From NCBI GenBank assembly GCA_020851415.1, contig JADZCU010000050.1:50475-114474 (forward strand): a DNA stretch of 64,000 bases, given 5' to 3'. Position 1 is the stretch's first letter. Every line of letters begins with the position of its first letter. The notes under the pieces were generated by a model. It searched no databases and was not told where the DNA came from. It saw only the letters and a program-made list of their open reading frames with translations. This stretch comes from Candidatus Peregrinibacteria bacterium. Its GTDB lineage: Bacteria > Patescibacteriota > Gracilibacteria > UBA1369. Of this stretch, positions 26,448 through 35,244 are shown piece after piece. The translations under genes and the position numbers were made by a program.

Positions 26448-27893
26448 TTATTCTTTGTACCCTTTGATGACTGCCCCGAAAGTTTTGAAAATGATTTTAA
26501 TGTCCATCCAGAGTGACCAGTGTTCAATATAGTAGCTGTCCAAGCGTACCTCTTTTTCGAAATCCAGGTCGGAGCGGCCGCTGATTTGGGCGAGGCCGGT
26601 GATGCCTGGTTTGATCGTGAGGACGAACTTGTGATGCTTTTCGTAATTGGCTACTTCTTCGGGTAAGTGAGGGCGCGGGCCTACTATGCTCATTTGTCCT
26701 TTGAGAACATTGATGAGTTGCGGGAGTTCATCGATACTGGTTTTTCTGAGAAAATTGCCGATTTTTGTTACGCGAGGATCGTTTTTAATTTTTACCATGG
26801 GGGTTCCTTTGCGGGTGTTTTGTTCGGCAAGTTCCGTGTAACGGAGGTTATGAGTTTTTGGGTGCATGGTGCGGAACTTGTAGAAATTGAAAAGTTTCCC
26901 CTGTTCGCCGACACGTTTTACTCTTGAACCGTCGTCCAGGTATTTGAAGAGAATAGTTCCTTTTGAATCCACTTTTATTAGAATTGCTACTAATAAAAGT
27001 ATTGGCGACAAAATAATTAGGCCGACTACTGATGCGAAAATATCAAAAGCACGTTTTAAAACTCTTCCCCATCCATCGAGGGGTGTTGGTTTTAGGGTGA
27101 TAATTGGCAATCCGTTAAAAGTTTCTACTTCAATATTTGATGATTGCACAGCCAAAAGATCAGGCACGAATCGGTAACCAACTTGCCGTGATCGGCAGAA
27201 ATCCAGGATGTCCGTTGCGTCTTCCGATTGCTTTGGATTGTTTGTTGTTTGAATAATCTCTTCTATGTGGTATTTTTTCACGATTTTTGCTAGCTCGTTG
27301 AGTTTTCCCAAAGTTTTTATGTGGTCTATTTTACCCATTTTGTCATCTAATACACCGGCAATGTGGTAATGGAGATCGCGTTTCATACTGAGTGCGAGCT
27401 TTTCAGTGATTGGTGTCGCCCCAATGAACAGTACATTTTTTTTGCCGATACCTTTGAGTAATAAAAATGATTCAATAACTCTAATGAGTCCACGTCCTGC
27501 ACAAACACATACGATCATTAAAAACCACGTATATGCCAGCACTAAACGTGAGAAAGGGAATTCACGAATGACAAAAAAGTAGGCGATGATTAGCATTAAC
27601 CACGCGGAAATAACGATAGCTATTTTTCCTGTTTCCCGACTGTACTTGGTATTACTTTTGAGCGAATAGAGGTTGTTGAGAGCCATCAAGATCATTAAAA
27701 CTATTACCCCGACTGCGCTGAAAATGAAATAGTTTTCAAGGGTAGGGAATGATCCTAAATCCAGAGGAAGGCTTATGAAAGGTATCAGATCTGTATTGAA
27801 ACGAATCTGATATGCGAGATAAAAGGCCATTATTCCGGCAAAAAAATCCACCGGTAAGCGCAATATGCCAAGTAATATTTCAGAAGGTTTCAT
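26448..27893 (-). CDS. Polyprenyl-phosphate sugar phosphotransferase (exopolysaccharide type)
   Basis: 481 residues. Four to five N-terminal membrane helices precede a Rossmann-like CoA-binding-type domain ([13 protein letters not shown]). The C-terminal bacterial sugar-transferase domain includes [41 protein letters not shown] and GPRPHLP. Such proteins load the first sugar phosphate on undecaprenyl phosphate to start a surface polysaccharide. The start codon is only 17 nt after the 3' end of rnpB, with no terminator between. Several convergent sugar genes (galE, galU) are close by. Confidence 0.9.
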   Translation of the reverse strand: MKPSEILLGILRLPVDFFAGIMAFYLAYQIRFNTDLIPFISLPLDLGSFPTLENYFIFSAVGVIVLMILMALNNLYSLKSNTKYSRETGKIAIVISAWLMLIIAYFFVIREFPFSRLVLAYTWFLMIVCVCAGRGLIRVIESFLLLKGIGKKNVLFIGATPITEKLALSMKRDLHYHIAGVLDDKMGKIDHIKTLGKLNELAKIVKKYHIEEIIQTTNNPKQSEDATDILDFCRSRQVGYRFVPDLLAVQSSNIEVETFNGLPIITLKPTPLDGWGRVLKRAFDIFASVVGLIILSPILLLVAILIKVDSKGTILFKYLDDGSRVKRVGEQGKLFNFYKFRTMHPKTHNLRYTELAEQNTRKGTPMVKIKNDPRVTKIGNFLRKTSIDELPQLINVLKGQMSIVGPRPHLPEEVANYEKHHKFVLTIKPGITGLAQISGRSDLDFEKEVRLDSYYIEHWSLWMDIKIIFKTFGAVIKGYKE

Positions 27894-27910
27894 GAGCCTG
27901 GTGTTTATGA

Positions 27911-28274
27911 TGCTTTCAGGATCATAAGCCGAGTTTTGTCTCCCTTGCGGGGTATGATCATCTCTCTAGGCCATACATTGCTGTATGACTCATGCGGCGG
28001 GAAGTGCAGGCTCTTAGAAGTAAGCTGAATCTACATCTTCCATCCCGCCTTGCACCAGATAGGGTTTACCACGCATCTCTGTCACCAGAGGGCGATCCAC
28101 TGAATGGATCTTTTCACCTTTTATCCGACCGAAGCCGGATTAGTATTGTCTCTGTGGCACTTTCCGTACTCTGCAACTCTCGGAGCAGAGCCATTTCTGT
28201 TAGAAATTATCACCTTCTAACGGTGCTCGGACTTTCCTCCCTACCGAAATAGGGCGATCATTCACCTGAAAGCA
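27911..28274 (-). ncRNA. rnpB: RNase P RNA
   Basis: On the minus strand the conserved core GAGGAAAGTCCG occurs near the 5' end, and the 3' end reads AAACTCGGCTTATGATCC. P1 is a perfect 10-bp helix: TGCTTTCAGG at the 5' end pairs with CCTGAAAGCA at the 3' end, which sets the boundaries at 364 nt. The catalytic RNA removes 5' leaders from pre-tRNAs. It has its own promoter, but no terminator is seen before the following sugar-transferase gene. Confidence 0.93.
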
Positions 28275-28279
28275 GCCTT

Positions 28280-28307
28280 ATTGTAGCCATTTTTTAATAT
28301 TTTGCAA
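28280..28307 (-). promoter_or_regulatory. rnpB promoter
   Basis: On the minus strand TTGCAA, a 16-nt spacer and TACAAT are found, with the -10 ending about 6 nt before the predicted RNA 5' end. Confidence 0.6.
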
Positions 28308-28330
28308 TAAAAAAAAGCTCTGTCGAGCTT
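28308..28330 (-). terminator. Terminator of the TPR protein gene
   Basis: On the minus strand AAGCTC-GACA-GAGCTT forms a 6-bp hairpin followed by a run of T. It directly abuts the rnpB -35 hexamer. Confidence 0.75.
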
Positions 28331-28357
28331 CTTCAGGTTTCTGATGTGGATGCGGTC

Positions 28358-28963
28358 TTACTCTTTTGAGTTGCGAAGTTTTTTGAACTCTTTTTGGAAG
28401 AATTTTACCGCATTGAGACATTCACGGGCTTTTTCGTTTTGTGGTTCGATTTCCAAAACTTTTTTGAAGAGCACTGCTGCGCGTTCAAAGTTTTTGTCGT
28501 TCAAATAACATACACCAAGATCACTTAAGATGAGCGGATCGTTTTGGCTCAAATTTAAGGCACGTTCCAAAATGATAATGCCACGTTTGCGTTGGCCTTC
28601 ATGGAAGATAGACCAGCCAAGACAACGAAGAATTTCCGGGTGGTTCGCTTCAATTTCATCCGCACGTTCAAGATATTCGATAGATCGTTTCCAGTCTCCT
28701 ACCGCTGAGAACACAAAACCGAGCAGGTAGTTACCGTTCGCACTGCGTGGATTTAATTGGAGACTGCGGTTTAAAGCTTTTTTCGCTTTGTCGTAGTATC
28801 GAAGGCTCAAATAATTGTCGCCGATCTCTTCGTATGCTTCAACGCATTCAAGATCGTTCACCAGGATTTGTTCACAAATCTTGATGGCTTCAATGTGTTC
28901 ACCTTGCAATTTTTTCTTGTCAGCCTCCTTTAACAGGAGGTTGAACTCTTCGGCTGGATACAT
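28358..28963 (-). CDS. Tetratricopeptide repeat protein
   Basis: 201 residues. About five consecutive 34-residue TPR units are visible, for example YDKAKKALNRSLQLNP and WKRSIEYLERADEIE. No signal peptide or membrane helix is present. It is probably a cytoplasmic protein-interaction scaffold. It is transcribed alone, with a terminator after it. Confidence 0.85.
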   Translation of the reverse strand: MYPAEEFNLLLKEADKKKLQGEHIEAIKICEQILVNDLECVEAYEEIGDNYLSLRYYDKAKKALNRSLQLNPRSANGNYLLGFVFSAVGDWKRSIEYLERADEIEANHPEILRCLGWSIFHEGQRKRGIIILERALNLSQNDPLILSDLGVCYLNDKNFERAAVLFKKVLEIEPQNEKARECLNAVKFFQKEFKKLRNSKE

Positions 28964-29093
28964 AAATTTTTGTTTTTGTTTGAATCAGATAATTGTAGCT
29001 TTTTTTACACATAAAATCAAGGTACGAGTACATGAACGCTAGACATTTTGGTAAAAAGTTATGAACCATTGAAAAGAAGGAAAATCTTATACC

Positions 29094-29273
29094 TTATATA
29101 TAACAAATAAATCTCCCGGTATTTATTGGAGGTATTTCGTCGACTTTGCCTGTTTTGAAGAAGGAGATTTTGAGCTCTTTTACTGTAATTTTATTACCTC
29201 GATGATGTTCATCAGCTATTGGTGGATACTTAAAGATCCAAACTTTTGAGATATTTTCGAAGCTCAGGACCAA
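29094..29273 (-). CDS. Possible small ORF overlapping the galU 3' end
   Basis: 59 codons from a TTG at 29273 to TAA at 29094, with the first 14 codons overlapping galU in another frame. The translation looks protein-like, for example KITVKELKISFFKTGKVDE and PPINTGRF. It fills most of the 265-nt gap between galU and the TPR gene. There is no ATG and no Shine-Dalgarno site. It could be a small gene, a decayed gene end or chance. No homolog is recognised. Confidence 0.25.
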   Translation of the reverse strand: MVLSFENISKVWIFKYPPIADEHHRGNKITVKELKISFFKTGKVDEIPPINTGRFICYI

Positions 29274-30096
29274 GATCTTTTCTTTTGAGTGCGAAATCTA
29301 TGGTTGCCGTGATTAAACCCAGTTTATTGCCAGTGTCGTAACGTTTCCCTTCAATTTCGTAGCCGTAGACGGGTTGTTTTTTCTTCAGCTCACGGAAACC
29401 GTCAATCAGCCTTATTTCTCCTCCGTGACTTGGTTTGGATTTTTCCAGAGCCTGGATGATTTCAGGAGTTACTATGTATTTGCCGATGATAGCCAAATTT
29501 GATGGAGCTTTTGCGGGGGATGGTTTTTCTACTAAATCTTCAATTTCATAAACTCTTCCGGTATGTTTTTTGGGTTTAATAATACCGTACTGGTCGGTTT
29601 CTTTTTTATTCACTTTCTCTAAACCGATTACGGAGCTGCCGGTTTGGTTATAAACGTTTATGAGTTGTTTGATGGCCGGTATTTTGTGATCAACGATGTC
29701 GTCACCAAATAACACTGCGAATGGTTCATCGCCGATGAGTTCCTTGGCGCAGAGGATGGCGTGACCATCGCCGAGTGGCATTGGTTGGCGCACATAGACG
29801 AATTTGGCTAGGTTTGCTATGCCCTGAACTTCTTTCAGTAGGCTGTGTTTTCCTTTTTCAACCAGGGTGTGTTCGAGCTCAAATGAGTAATCAAAATGGT
29901 CTTCGATCGAGCGTTTCCCGCGGCCCGTCACAATGATGATTTCTTCAATTCCCGCTGCCACCGCTTCTTCAACCAAATATTGAATAACCGGTTTATCCAC
30001 AATCGGGAGCATTTCTTTTGGAAGTGACTTGGTCACCGGTAAAAAACGGGTACCGAAGCCTGCTGCTGGAAATACTGCTTTACGGATTTTTTTCAT
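29230..30096 (-). CDS. galU: UTP-glucose-1-phosphate uridylyltransferase
   Basis: 288 residues. The N-terminal nucleotidyltransferase motif is AVFPAAGFGTRFLPVTKSLPKEM in spaced form: FPAAGFGTRFLP, then KSLPKEMLP. VEEAVAAGIEEIIIVTGRGK, LFGDDIV and VEKPSPAKAPS are typical of GalU. It makes UDP-glucose for glycolipids and polysaccharides, feeding GalE and the glycosyltransferases in this window. It lies 17 nt downstream of the hsp20 gene. Confidence 0.94.
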   Translation of the reverse strand: MKKIRKAVFPAAGFGTRFLPVTKSLPKEMLPIVDKPVIQYLVEEAVAAGIEEIIIVTGRGKRSIEDHFDYSFELEHTLVEKGKHSLLKEVQGIANLAKFVYVRQPMPLGDGHAILCAKELIGDEPFAVLFGDDIVDHKIPAIKQLINVYNQTGSSVIGLEKVNKKETDQYGIIKPKKHTGRVYEIEDLVEKPSPAKAPSNLAIIGKYIVTPEIIQALEKSKPSHGGEIRLIDGFRELKKKQPVYGYEIEGKRYDTGNKLGLITATIDFALKRKDLGPELRKYLKSLDL

Positions 30097-30113
30097 TATT
30101 TGTTGGTTTAAAC

Positions 30114-30542
30114 TTATTCAGGTTTGATGCGGATTACCTTTGATTGCACGCGATCGGTTTTTGGAATTGAAATTTTGAGAATTGAATCTTTGAAACTTGC
30201 GGAAATTTTGCTGGCATCAACAGAGGCTGGCAGTACCACGGATCTGGAGAAATCACCCCAAAAACATTCCTGGGTGAAGTAATCCTCAGAAGCGATTGTG
30301 AGTTCCTGATGGCGCTTCCCGCGAATGGTTAATACATCTTCCGTAACGCTTACATCAATGTCGTTAATTTTTACTCCGGCGATGGGTGCAACAATAACTA
30401 GGTGAGAAGGAGTCTGGTAAATATCCAATGTCAGTTGTCCGAGTGACTCTTCTTCGTTTGTTGCCGCTGGTTGATTGTGTTCAGGCGAAGCAGATTTAAT
30501 TTTTTTTGCCGGAACCGCGATATGTTTTTTGGTCATTTGCAT
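30114..30542 (-). CDS. Hsp20/alpha-crystallin family small heat-shock protein
   Basis: 142 residues. A variable charged N-terminus precedes an alpha-crystallin domain (about 45-140): LTLDIYQTPSHLVIVAPIAG, then LTIRGKRH, and the ending DSILKISIPK. It holds unfolding proteins in a refoldable state. It lies 9 nt after ftsH, so chaperone and membrane protease are probably co-expressed. The C-terminal IxI-type motif is represented by IRIKPE. Confidence 0.9.
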   Translation of the reverse strand: MQMTKKHIAVPAKKIKSASPEHNQPAATNEEESLGQLTLDIYQTPSHLVIVAPIAGVKINDIDVSVTEDVLTIRGKRHQELTIASEDYFTQECFWGDFSRSVVLPASVDASKISASFKDSILKISIPKTDRVQSKVIRIKPE

Positions 30543-30551
30543 AATGTGATT

Positions 30552-32450
30552 TTAAGCTTTTTCTTCTGAGCTTTCATTTACTTTATTTTTTGTACTACGA
30601 CGTTTTTCAGGCTTTTCTTTATCTTCAGTTTCACCAAAGAATTTAATGAAATCTTTACGATTAAGCGTCTCTTTTTCAATCAGTTTTTTGGCGATGCGCT
30701 CCATGAGTTCTTTGTTGTCTATAATCAATTTCTTTGTTCGGGCATAGGCGGAATCGACAATGTTTTTTACTTCTTTATCGATTGCTGATGCGATTTCTTC
30801 GGAGTAGTTGCGTACATGTCCGTAATCACGTCCAAGGAAGACCTCTTTGTTTCTGTCGCCGTATATAATTGGACCGAGCTTGCTCATGCCATATTCGGTC
30901 ACCATGTTGCGGGCGATCTTTGTTGCTTTTTCCAGGTCGCTGGATGCACCGGTGGTTAATTCTTTAAAGAAAACCTCTTCAGCTACATAACCGCCAAGCG
31001 CCATACACATGGTGTCTTCAAATTTTGCTTTACTTACCAAATGGCCGTCGTTATCGGGCATAGACCAGGTGGAACCCAGAGAACGTCCGCGTGAAATAAC
31101 GGTAATTTTTCTTATCTGATCACAATTTGGTAATAGATGACCGACAACGGCGTGTCCGATTTCATGGAAGGCTGTGATCTCTTTTTCTTTTTCTGAGAGA
31201 ACTACGGATCTTCTTTCGGGTCCCATTGCCAATTTTTCAATGGATTGTTCCAGATCTTCTTCCGTGATTGAATTTTGACTGAGTTTTGCTGCTCTGATTG
31301 CTGCTTCATTCATGAGGTTCTCCAGGTCAGCTCCACTGAATCCTGTTGTGCTTTGTGCGACTTTTTTAATATCAACATCTTTTGCCAAAGTCTTGTTTCT
31401 TGCGTGAACTGCGAGAATTTCTTCGCGCGCACTTAAATCCGGCATATCGATAATAACGTTTCGATCAAAACGTCCTGGACGCATTAAGGCAGGGTCGAGT
31501 ACGTCTGGTCTGTTTGTTGCAGCCATTACTATAACGTTGGTTTCACGTTCGAAGCCGTCCATTTCGGTAAGAATCTGATTGAGTGTTTGTTCACGTTCGT
31601 CGTTTCCACCACCAAGGCCTGCGCCACGTTGGCGGCCTACCGCGTCAATTTCATCCATGAAAATAATACATGGAGCGTTTCGTTTCGCTTTTTTGAAAAG
31701 ATCACGAACACGGCTTGCACCCACGCCTACGAACATTTCCACAAATTCTGAACCTGAGATGTTGAAGAACGGCACGTTGGCTTCACCTGCTACCGCTCGG
31801 GCAAGCAAAGTTTTACCGGTTCCCGGCGGACCAACGAGCAAAACTCCTTTTGGAATTTTTGCTCCCATGCTGGTGTATTTGCCTGGATTTTTCAAGAAAT
31901 CTACTATTTCCACCAGCTCTTCTTTGGCTTCTTTTGCTCCTGCAACATCTTTGAATGTTGTTTGCTGTTTGTCTTTGTCGTGCAGGCGGGCTTTGCTTTT
32001 ACCAAAAGACATGGCCTGATTTGTGCTGTTTTGTGCCTGACGCATCATGAAAACAAAGAATCCTACTATGAGCAGGAATGGAACTATGCTGATGAGCAGG
32101 TTTACCCAGAAATCCTGACCGTCGGTTGGAACTACTTCTGTGGAAATTTCTTTACGGATATTGTCCGGAACATCTTCCAGAAGGTCGTTGATGGTGTCAC
32201 CGGGTTCTTTGAAGGTGTACTGTTTTGTGTCATCAATCAAAGTTATGTTGATACGGTTATCACTGACCGTGATTTGGTCAACTTCACCCGATTTGGCTTC
32301 TGTTAAGAACTGATCCAGTGTGACTTTCTTTATGTTGCCTTCAGTTGGGCTGAAGAGCATGTACACACCACTAATGAGAAGTACTGCTACAACGAGATAG
32401 ATAAGCGTATTACCCTGGCGGTTCTGCGGCATTTTCATGTTTATAGGCAT
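30552..32450 (-). CDS. ftsH: ATP-dependent zinc metalloprotease FtsH
   Basis: 632 residues. Two N-terminal membrane helices (about 15-33 and 108-131) flank a small external domain. The AAA module has Walker A GPPGTGKT, Walker [16 protein letters not shown] and the SRH region [19 protein letters not shown]. The protease site is HEIGH (HEXXH). The tail is Lys/Glu-rich. It degrades misfolded membrane proteins. A good promoter lies just upstream, and hsp20 and galU follow closely. Confidence 0.96.
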   Translation of the reverse strand: MPINMKMPQNRQGNTLIYLVVAVLLISGVYMLFSPTEGNIKKVTLDQFLTEAKSGEVDQITVSDNRINITLIDDTKQYTFKEPGDTINDLLEDVPDNIRKEISTEVVPTDGQDFWVNLLISIVPFLLIVGFFVFMMRQAQNSTNQAMSFGKSKARLHDKDKQQTTFKDVAGAKEAKEELVEIVDFLKNPGKYTSMGAKIPKGVLLVGPPGTGKTLLARAVAGEANVPFFNISGSEFVEMFVGVGASRVRDLFKKAKRNAPCIIFMDEIDAVGRQRGAGLGGGNDEREQTLNQILTEMDGFERETNVIVMAATNRPDVLDPALMRPGRFDRNVIIDMPDLSAREEILAVHARNKTLAKDVDIKKVAQSTTGFSGADLENLMNEAAIRAAKLSQNSITEEDLEQSIEKLAMGPERRSVVLSEKEKEITAFHEIGHAVVGHLLPNCDQIRKITVISRGRSLGSTWSMPDNDGHLVSKAKFEDTMCMALGGYVAEEVFFKELTTGASSDLEKATKIARNMVTEYGMSKLGPIIYGDRNKEVFLGRDYGHVRNYSEEIASAIDKEVKNIVDSAYARTKKLIIDNKELMERIAKKLIEKETLNRKDFIKFFGETEDKEKPEKRRSTKNKVNESSEEKA

Positions 32451-32481
32451 CTTAAACTGCGGTAAAAATCAAAGTATTTGT

Positions 32482-32510
32482 ATTCTACTTGCTTCAAGCC
32501 GAAATATCAA
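32482..32510 (-). promoter_or_regulatory. ftsH promoter
   Basis: On the minus strand TTGATA, a 17-nt spacer and TAGAAT are found about 32 nt upstream of the ftsH ATG. Confidence 0.55.
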
Positions 32511-32536
32511 TTTAGAGAGCTTTGAAATTTGGTCTT

Positions 32537-33550
32537 TTAATGAATTGAACCGCGGGTTTCTAATTTCATTACTTTTTTCCCGTGGGTGTTTCGTTTAATT
32601 ACAAGGAAATATTTTGATCCAAACTCTTTCTTTTTGCCGGAAATGTTTTGCGTGATGAGCGCTTTCACGCTTTCCAAATGCTGGTTGCTGAGATTCAGAC
32701 CATGGCCGTAATTTTGTTGATACAGCTCGGTTAAAATGCACTCCTGAAAAAGTGGTGGCTGTTCTGTGAAAATGCTGGTTAAGCATTCATTTTTCATGAA
32801 ATTTGCGGCCAGCCAACTTTTGGATAGTGTGCTGAGTGTGTTATCTACTTCACCGAAGAGTTGGAGATTTCTTTGAAAAGTTTGAGCGAAATTGGGATTC
32901 AGTTTTTTGAATAACGGAATGATTTGATGACGGATGAAATTTCGTGAATATTTTTCATCGGTGTTACTTTTGTCTATGCGATAGGCAAGACGATGTTTTT
33001 TGAGATATTGTAAAATATCTTCTTTAGTTAAATGGAGCAGGGGACGGAGCACATTGCGGTGAACGCCTCCGTGAAAATCCATCCCTTTGAGTCCACGGGC
33101 GAAGCTTCCCCGTGTCATATTCATGAGGACGGTTTCGATATTATCGTCTGCGTGATGGGCGGTAAGTATGTGAGTGGCTTTGTATTTTTTTTGGAGTTTG
33201 CTGAAAAAACTGTATCGAAAATCCCGGGCAATCTCTTCAATGTTTCCTTTTTTGATGGCGGGTAAAGTTGAGGTCTCGAACTTTATTTTGAGCTTTTTAC
33301 ATAAGTTTTTGACAAAGCGTTCGTCGGCATCACTTTCGCTTCCACGGAGTTTGTGATTTATGTGTGCTGCAATGATTTGGAGGTGTAATTTTTTTTCCAG
33401 TTTTTTAACCAGGTGTAACAAAAAAACAGAATCAGGACCGCCGGAAACTGCAATGATCACCGTGGATTTTTTGATGATACATCCTTGTGATTTTGGGTTT
33501 GAAAGGAGGTCGAGTACTTTTTTTGGTGTGTTGTGGAGGGGATTTTTCAT
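32537..33550 (-). CDS. tilS: tRNA(Ile)-lysidine synthase
   Basis: 337 residues. The PP-loop SGGPDSVFLL is near residue 34; AAHINHKLRGSESD and LTAHHADDNIETVLMNM are family motifs. It changes C34 of the tRNA-Ile(CAU) anticodon to lysidine. The C-terminal region is short, as in compact TilS forms. It is 21 nt downstream of the RNHCP gene on the same strand, and the next gene is ftsH, a common bacterial neighbour pair. Confidence 0.92.
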   Translation of the reverse strand: MKNPLHNTPKKVLDLLSNPKSQGCIIKKSTVIIAVSGGPDSVFLLHLVKKLEKKLHLQIIAAHINHKLRGSESDADERFVKNLCKKLKIKFETSTLPAIKKGNIEEIARDFRYSFFSKLQKKYKATHILTAHHADDNIETVLMNMTRGSFARGLKGMDFHGGVHRNVLRPLLHLTKEDILQYLKKHRLAYRIDKSNTDEKYSRNFIRHQIIPLFKKLNPNFAQTFQRNLQLFGEVDNTLSTLSKSWLAANFMKNECLTSIFTEQPPLFQECILTELYQQNYGHGLNLSNQHLESVKALITQNISGKKKEFGSKYFLVIKRNTHGKKVMKLETRGSIH

Positions 33551-33571
33551 GATTCAAGGCGCATTGATGGC

Positions 33572-33925
33572 TTAAAAATCGAATCCGATGTTTTGGCGTT
33601 GCATGATTTTGGTTATAAGATCCATGTCGTCATCGTCTGCGGCTATGTTGCGAGCCCTTTTTTTGCATTTTCTGCATAAGTAGACTATTTGATACCCCTT
33701 TTTGCTGTTGTAATCGATTCCGAGAGGTTCCATCAATCCGAGGCATGTGCTTGCTCTGTCGCCCGGGACTTTGTCATCGACGTGTTTGGAATAGAGACAG
33801 AATTTGCAGTGGTTTCTGCAGGTTTTTGTGGCTTTTGGATTTTCTTTTTTGCACTTTTCGCAAATAAAACCTTCGTTGATGGTTACCGGGTGTGTGTTTT
33901 TTTGTTCGGACTGATCCTGGTTCAT
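33572..33925 (-). CDS. RNHCP domain zinc-binding protein
   Basis: 117 residues. It shows the RNHCP pattern as CRNHCKFC, then HVDDKVPGDRAS, plus CxxC pairs CEKC and CRKC, giving eight cysteines that could bind two zinc ions. The family has no established function. It is probably cytoplasmic and co-transcribed with tilS, which may point to an RNA or translation link; that is inference. Confidence 0.85.
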   Translation of the reverse strand: MNQDQSEQKNTHPVTINEGFICEKCKKENPKATKTCRNHCKFCLYSKHVDDKVPGDRASTCLGLMEPLGIDYNSKKGYQIVYLCRKCKKRARNIAADDDDMDLITKIMQRQNIGFDF

Positions 33926-33953
33926 TGCTTTAAAAGGTCAAAAGTGATATAAT
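33925..33953 (+). promoter_or_regulatory. Promoter of the type IV pilus operon
   Basis: TTGCTT, a 17-nt spacer and TATAAT are found, with TGA in front of the -10 (extended -10). The first ATG is 30 nt downstream. Confidence 0.6.
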
Positions 33954-33982
33954 AGTATGATTATTTTCAAACAAATATCAAT

Positions 33983-34633
33983 ATGGAAATCCACAAAAAT
34001 TCTACTAATCCTGCGGAACGTCCACATCGTAGCTCGGGAATGCTGGTGCTTTCAATCATTTCTCTTGTATTGGTGGGTGCTGCAGGTGTTTATCTTACGC
34101 TTCAGAAATCTGCGCTCTTGGAAGAGCAGAAGGTGCTGGCCGCGGATATTGCGTCTTTGAATACAGAGATTGCCGCATTGGAGGATTTGAAAGTTCAATC
34201 CGCGCAGTTGGCGCAGCAATTTTTGGCTTCAATTGAACGTGATGAGATTCAGTGGTCACGCGTGATTACCCGTATTCAGTCGCTTTTGCCTGTAGATGCA
34301 GCCACACAACAGAGTAAGTTTGTGGTTATTTCTTACAATGGTTCTGCCGGAGGCAAAATAACTTTGAATATGGAAACTGTTCCTACGGCAATTGAGCCGT
34401 TCCCAACGTTGGCTGAGCTTTTGGCTACGTTTAACGGAAGTTCATTCTTCAGAAACGCTTATGTCCCGAATATTTCACGTGGCGAGACAGATGATGGGCA
34501 AAAACTTCTGACTTTCACTTTGAATCTGCTCTATGACGAGGATAAAGCTGATGTAGAAACAGTTAAAGATCTGACAGATGGATCTACACAGGAATCGGTT
34601 GATACAAAACCGAAAGTTTCACGAAATTCATAA
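33983..34633 (+). CDS. PilN-like type IV pilus assembly protein
   Basis: 216 residues. A short cytoplasmic N-terminus precedes one membrane helix (about 20-42), then a coiled coil rich in Leu/Glu/Ala (45-85) and a small alpha/beta domain. This is the PilN layout, and the next gene has the PilO layout. PilN/PilO form the inner-membrane alignment complex of the type IV pilus. No PilM gene is adjacent, although PilN normally binds PilM with its N-terminus. Sequence similarity is weak; the call rests on layout and order. Confidence 0.65.
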   Translation: MEIHKNSTNPAERPHRSSGMLVLSIISLVLVGAAGVYLTLQKSALLEEQKVLAADIASLNTEIAALEDLKVQSAQLAQQFLASIERDEIQWSRVITRIQSLLPVDAATQQSKFVVISYNGSAGGKITLNMETVPTAIEPFPTLAELLATFNGSSFFRNAYVPNISRGETDDGQKLLTFTLNLLYDEDKADVETVKDLTDGSTQESVDTKPKVSRNS

Positions 34634-34653
34634 TTTTTTTTTGATACAATTAT

Positions 34654-35223
34654 ATGGAAAATAAAATGCCAAAAGTTTCGGGTTCATCATCTTCCATGGC
34701 GGTGCCACTGGTGCTTTTTCTGGCGGTGTTTCTGGGAGCTGTTTTTTATGTAAAACCAACCTGGGACGAGTCATCAAGTCTTGCACTTGGACGTGACGAT
34801 AAACTTCAGCAGAAGCAGCAACTTCAGGCACGTTTAACCGATCTTCAAAAGATTCAGCAGGAATTGAATGAAGCGTCTGAAGTTAGTAAACAGACATCTC
34901 TTTCTGCTATTCCCGAGAAACTGGAAGAGGATAATTTGATTCTGGATTTGTCGGGTGTGGCTTTGAAGAACGACATTATTTTGAATAGTGTGAATTTTAG
35001 CGTTCCAACTACCGCACCAAAAGGAAAGATCGCCAAAGCTGTGGTGAATACAAATCTTCAGGGAACTGAAGGTGCACTGATTGGTTTTCTTCGTGACATT
35101 GAAGCCAATGCCAGAAAACTTAACGTGAAATCTATCACCATCCAGGTTGGAAGTCGTGATGCGGCTAATCCGCTCTCAAACTTTAATGTGAACATGGAAA
35201 CTTATTATCAGGGCGAAATTTAA
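34654..35223 (+). CDS. PilO-like type IV pilus assembly protein
   Basis: 189 residues. One N-terminal membrane helix (about 12-30), a coiled coil (about 45-75) and a C-terminal ferredoxin-like fold, the PilO arrangement. It follows the PilN-like gene by 20 nt and precedes pilC by 21 nt. It would sit in the inner-membrane platform of the pilus machine. Confidence 0.65.
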   Translation: MENKMPKVSGSSSSMAVPLVLFLAVFLGAVFYVKPTWDESSSLALGRDDKLQQKQQLQARLTDLQKIQQELNEASEVSKQTSLSAIPEKLEEDNLILDLSGVALKNDIILNSVNFSVPTTAPKGKIAKAVVNTNLQGTEGALIGFLRDIEANARKLNVKSITIQVGSRDAANPLSNFNVNMETYYQGEI

Positions 35224-35244
35224 AAACTCAGTTTAGATTTTATT

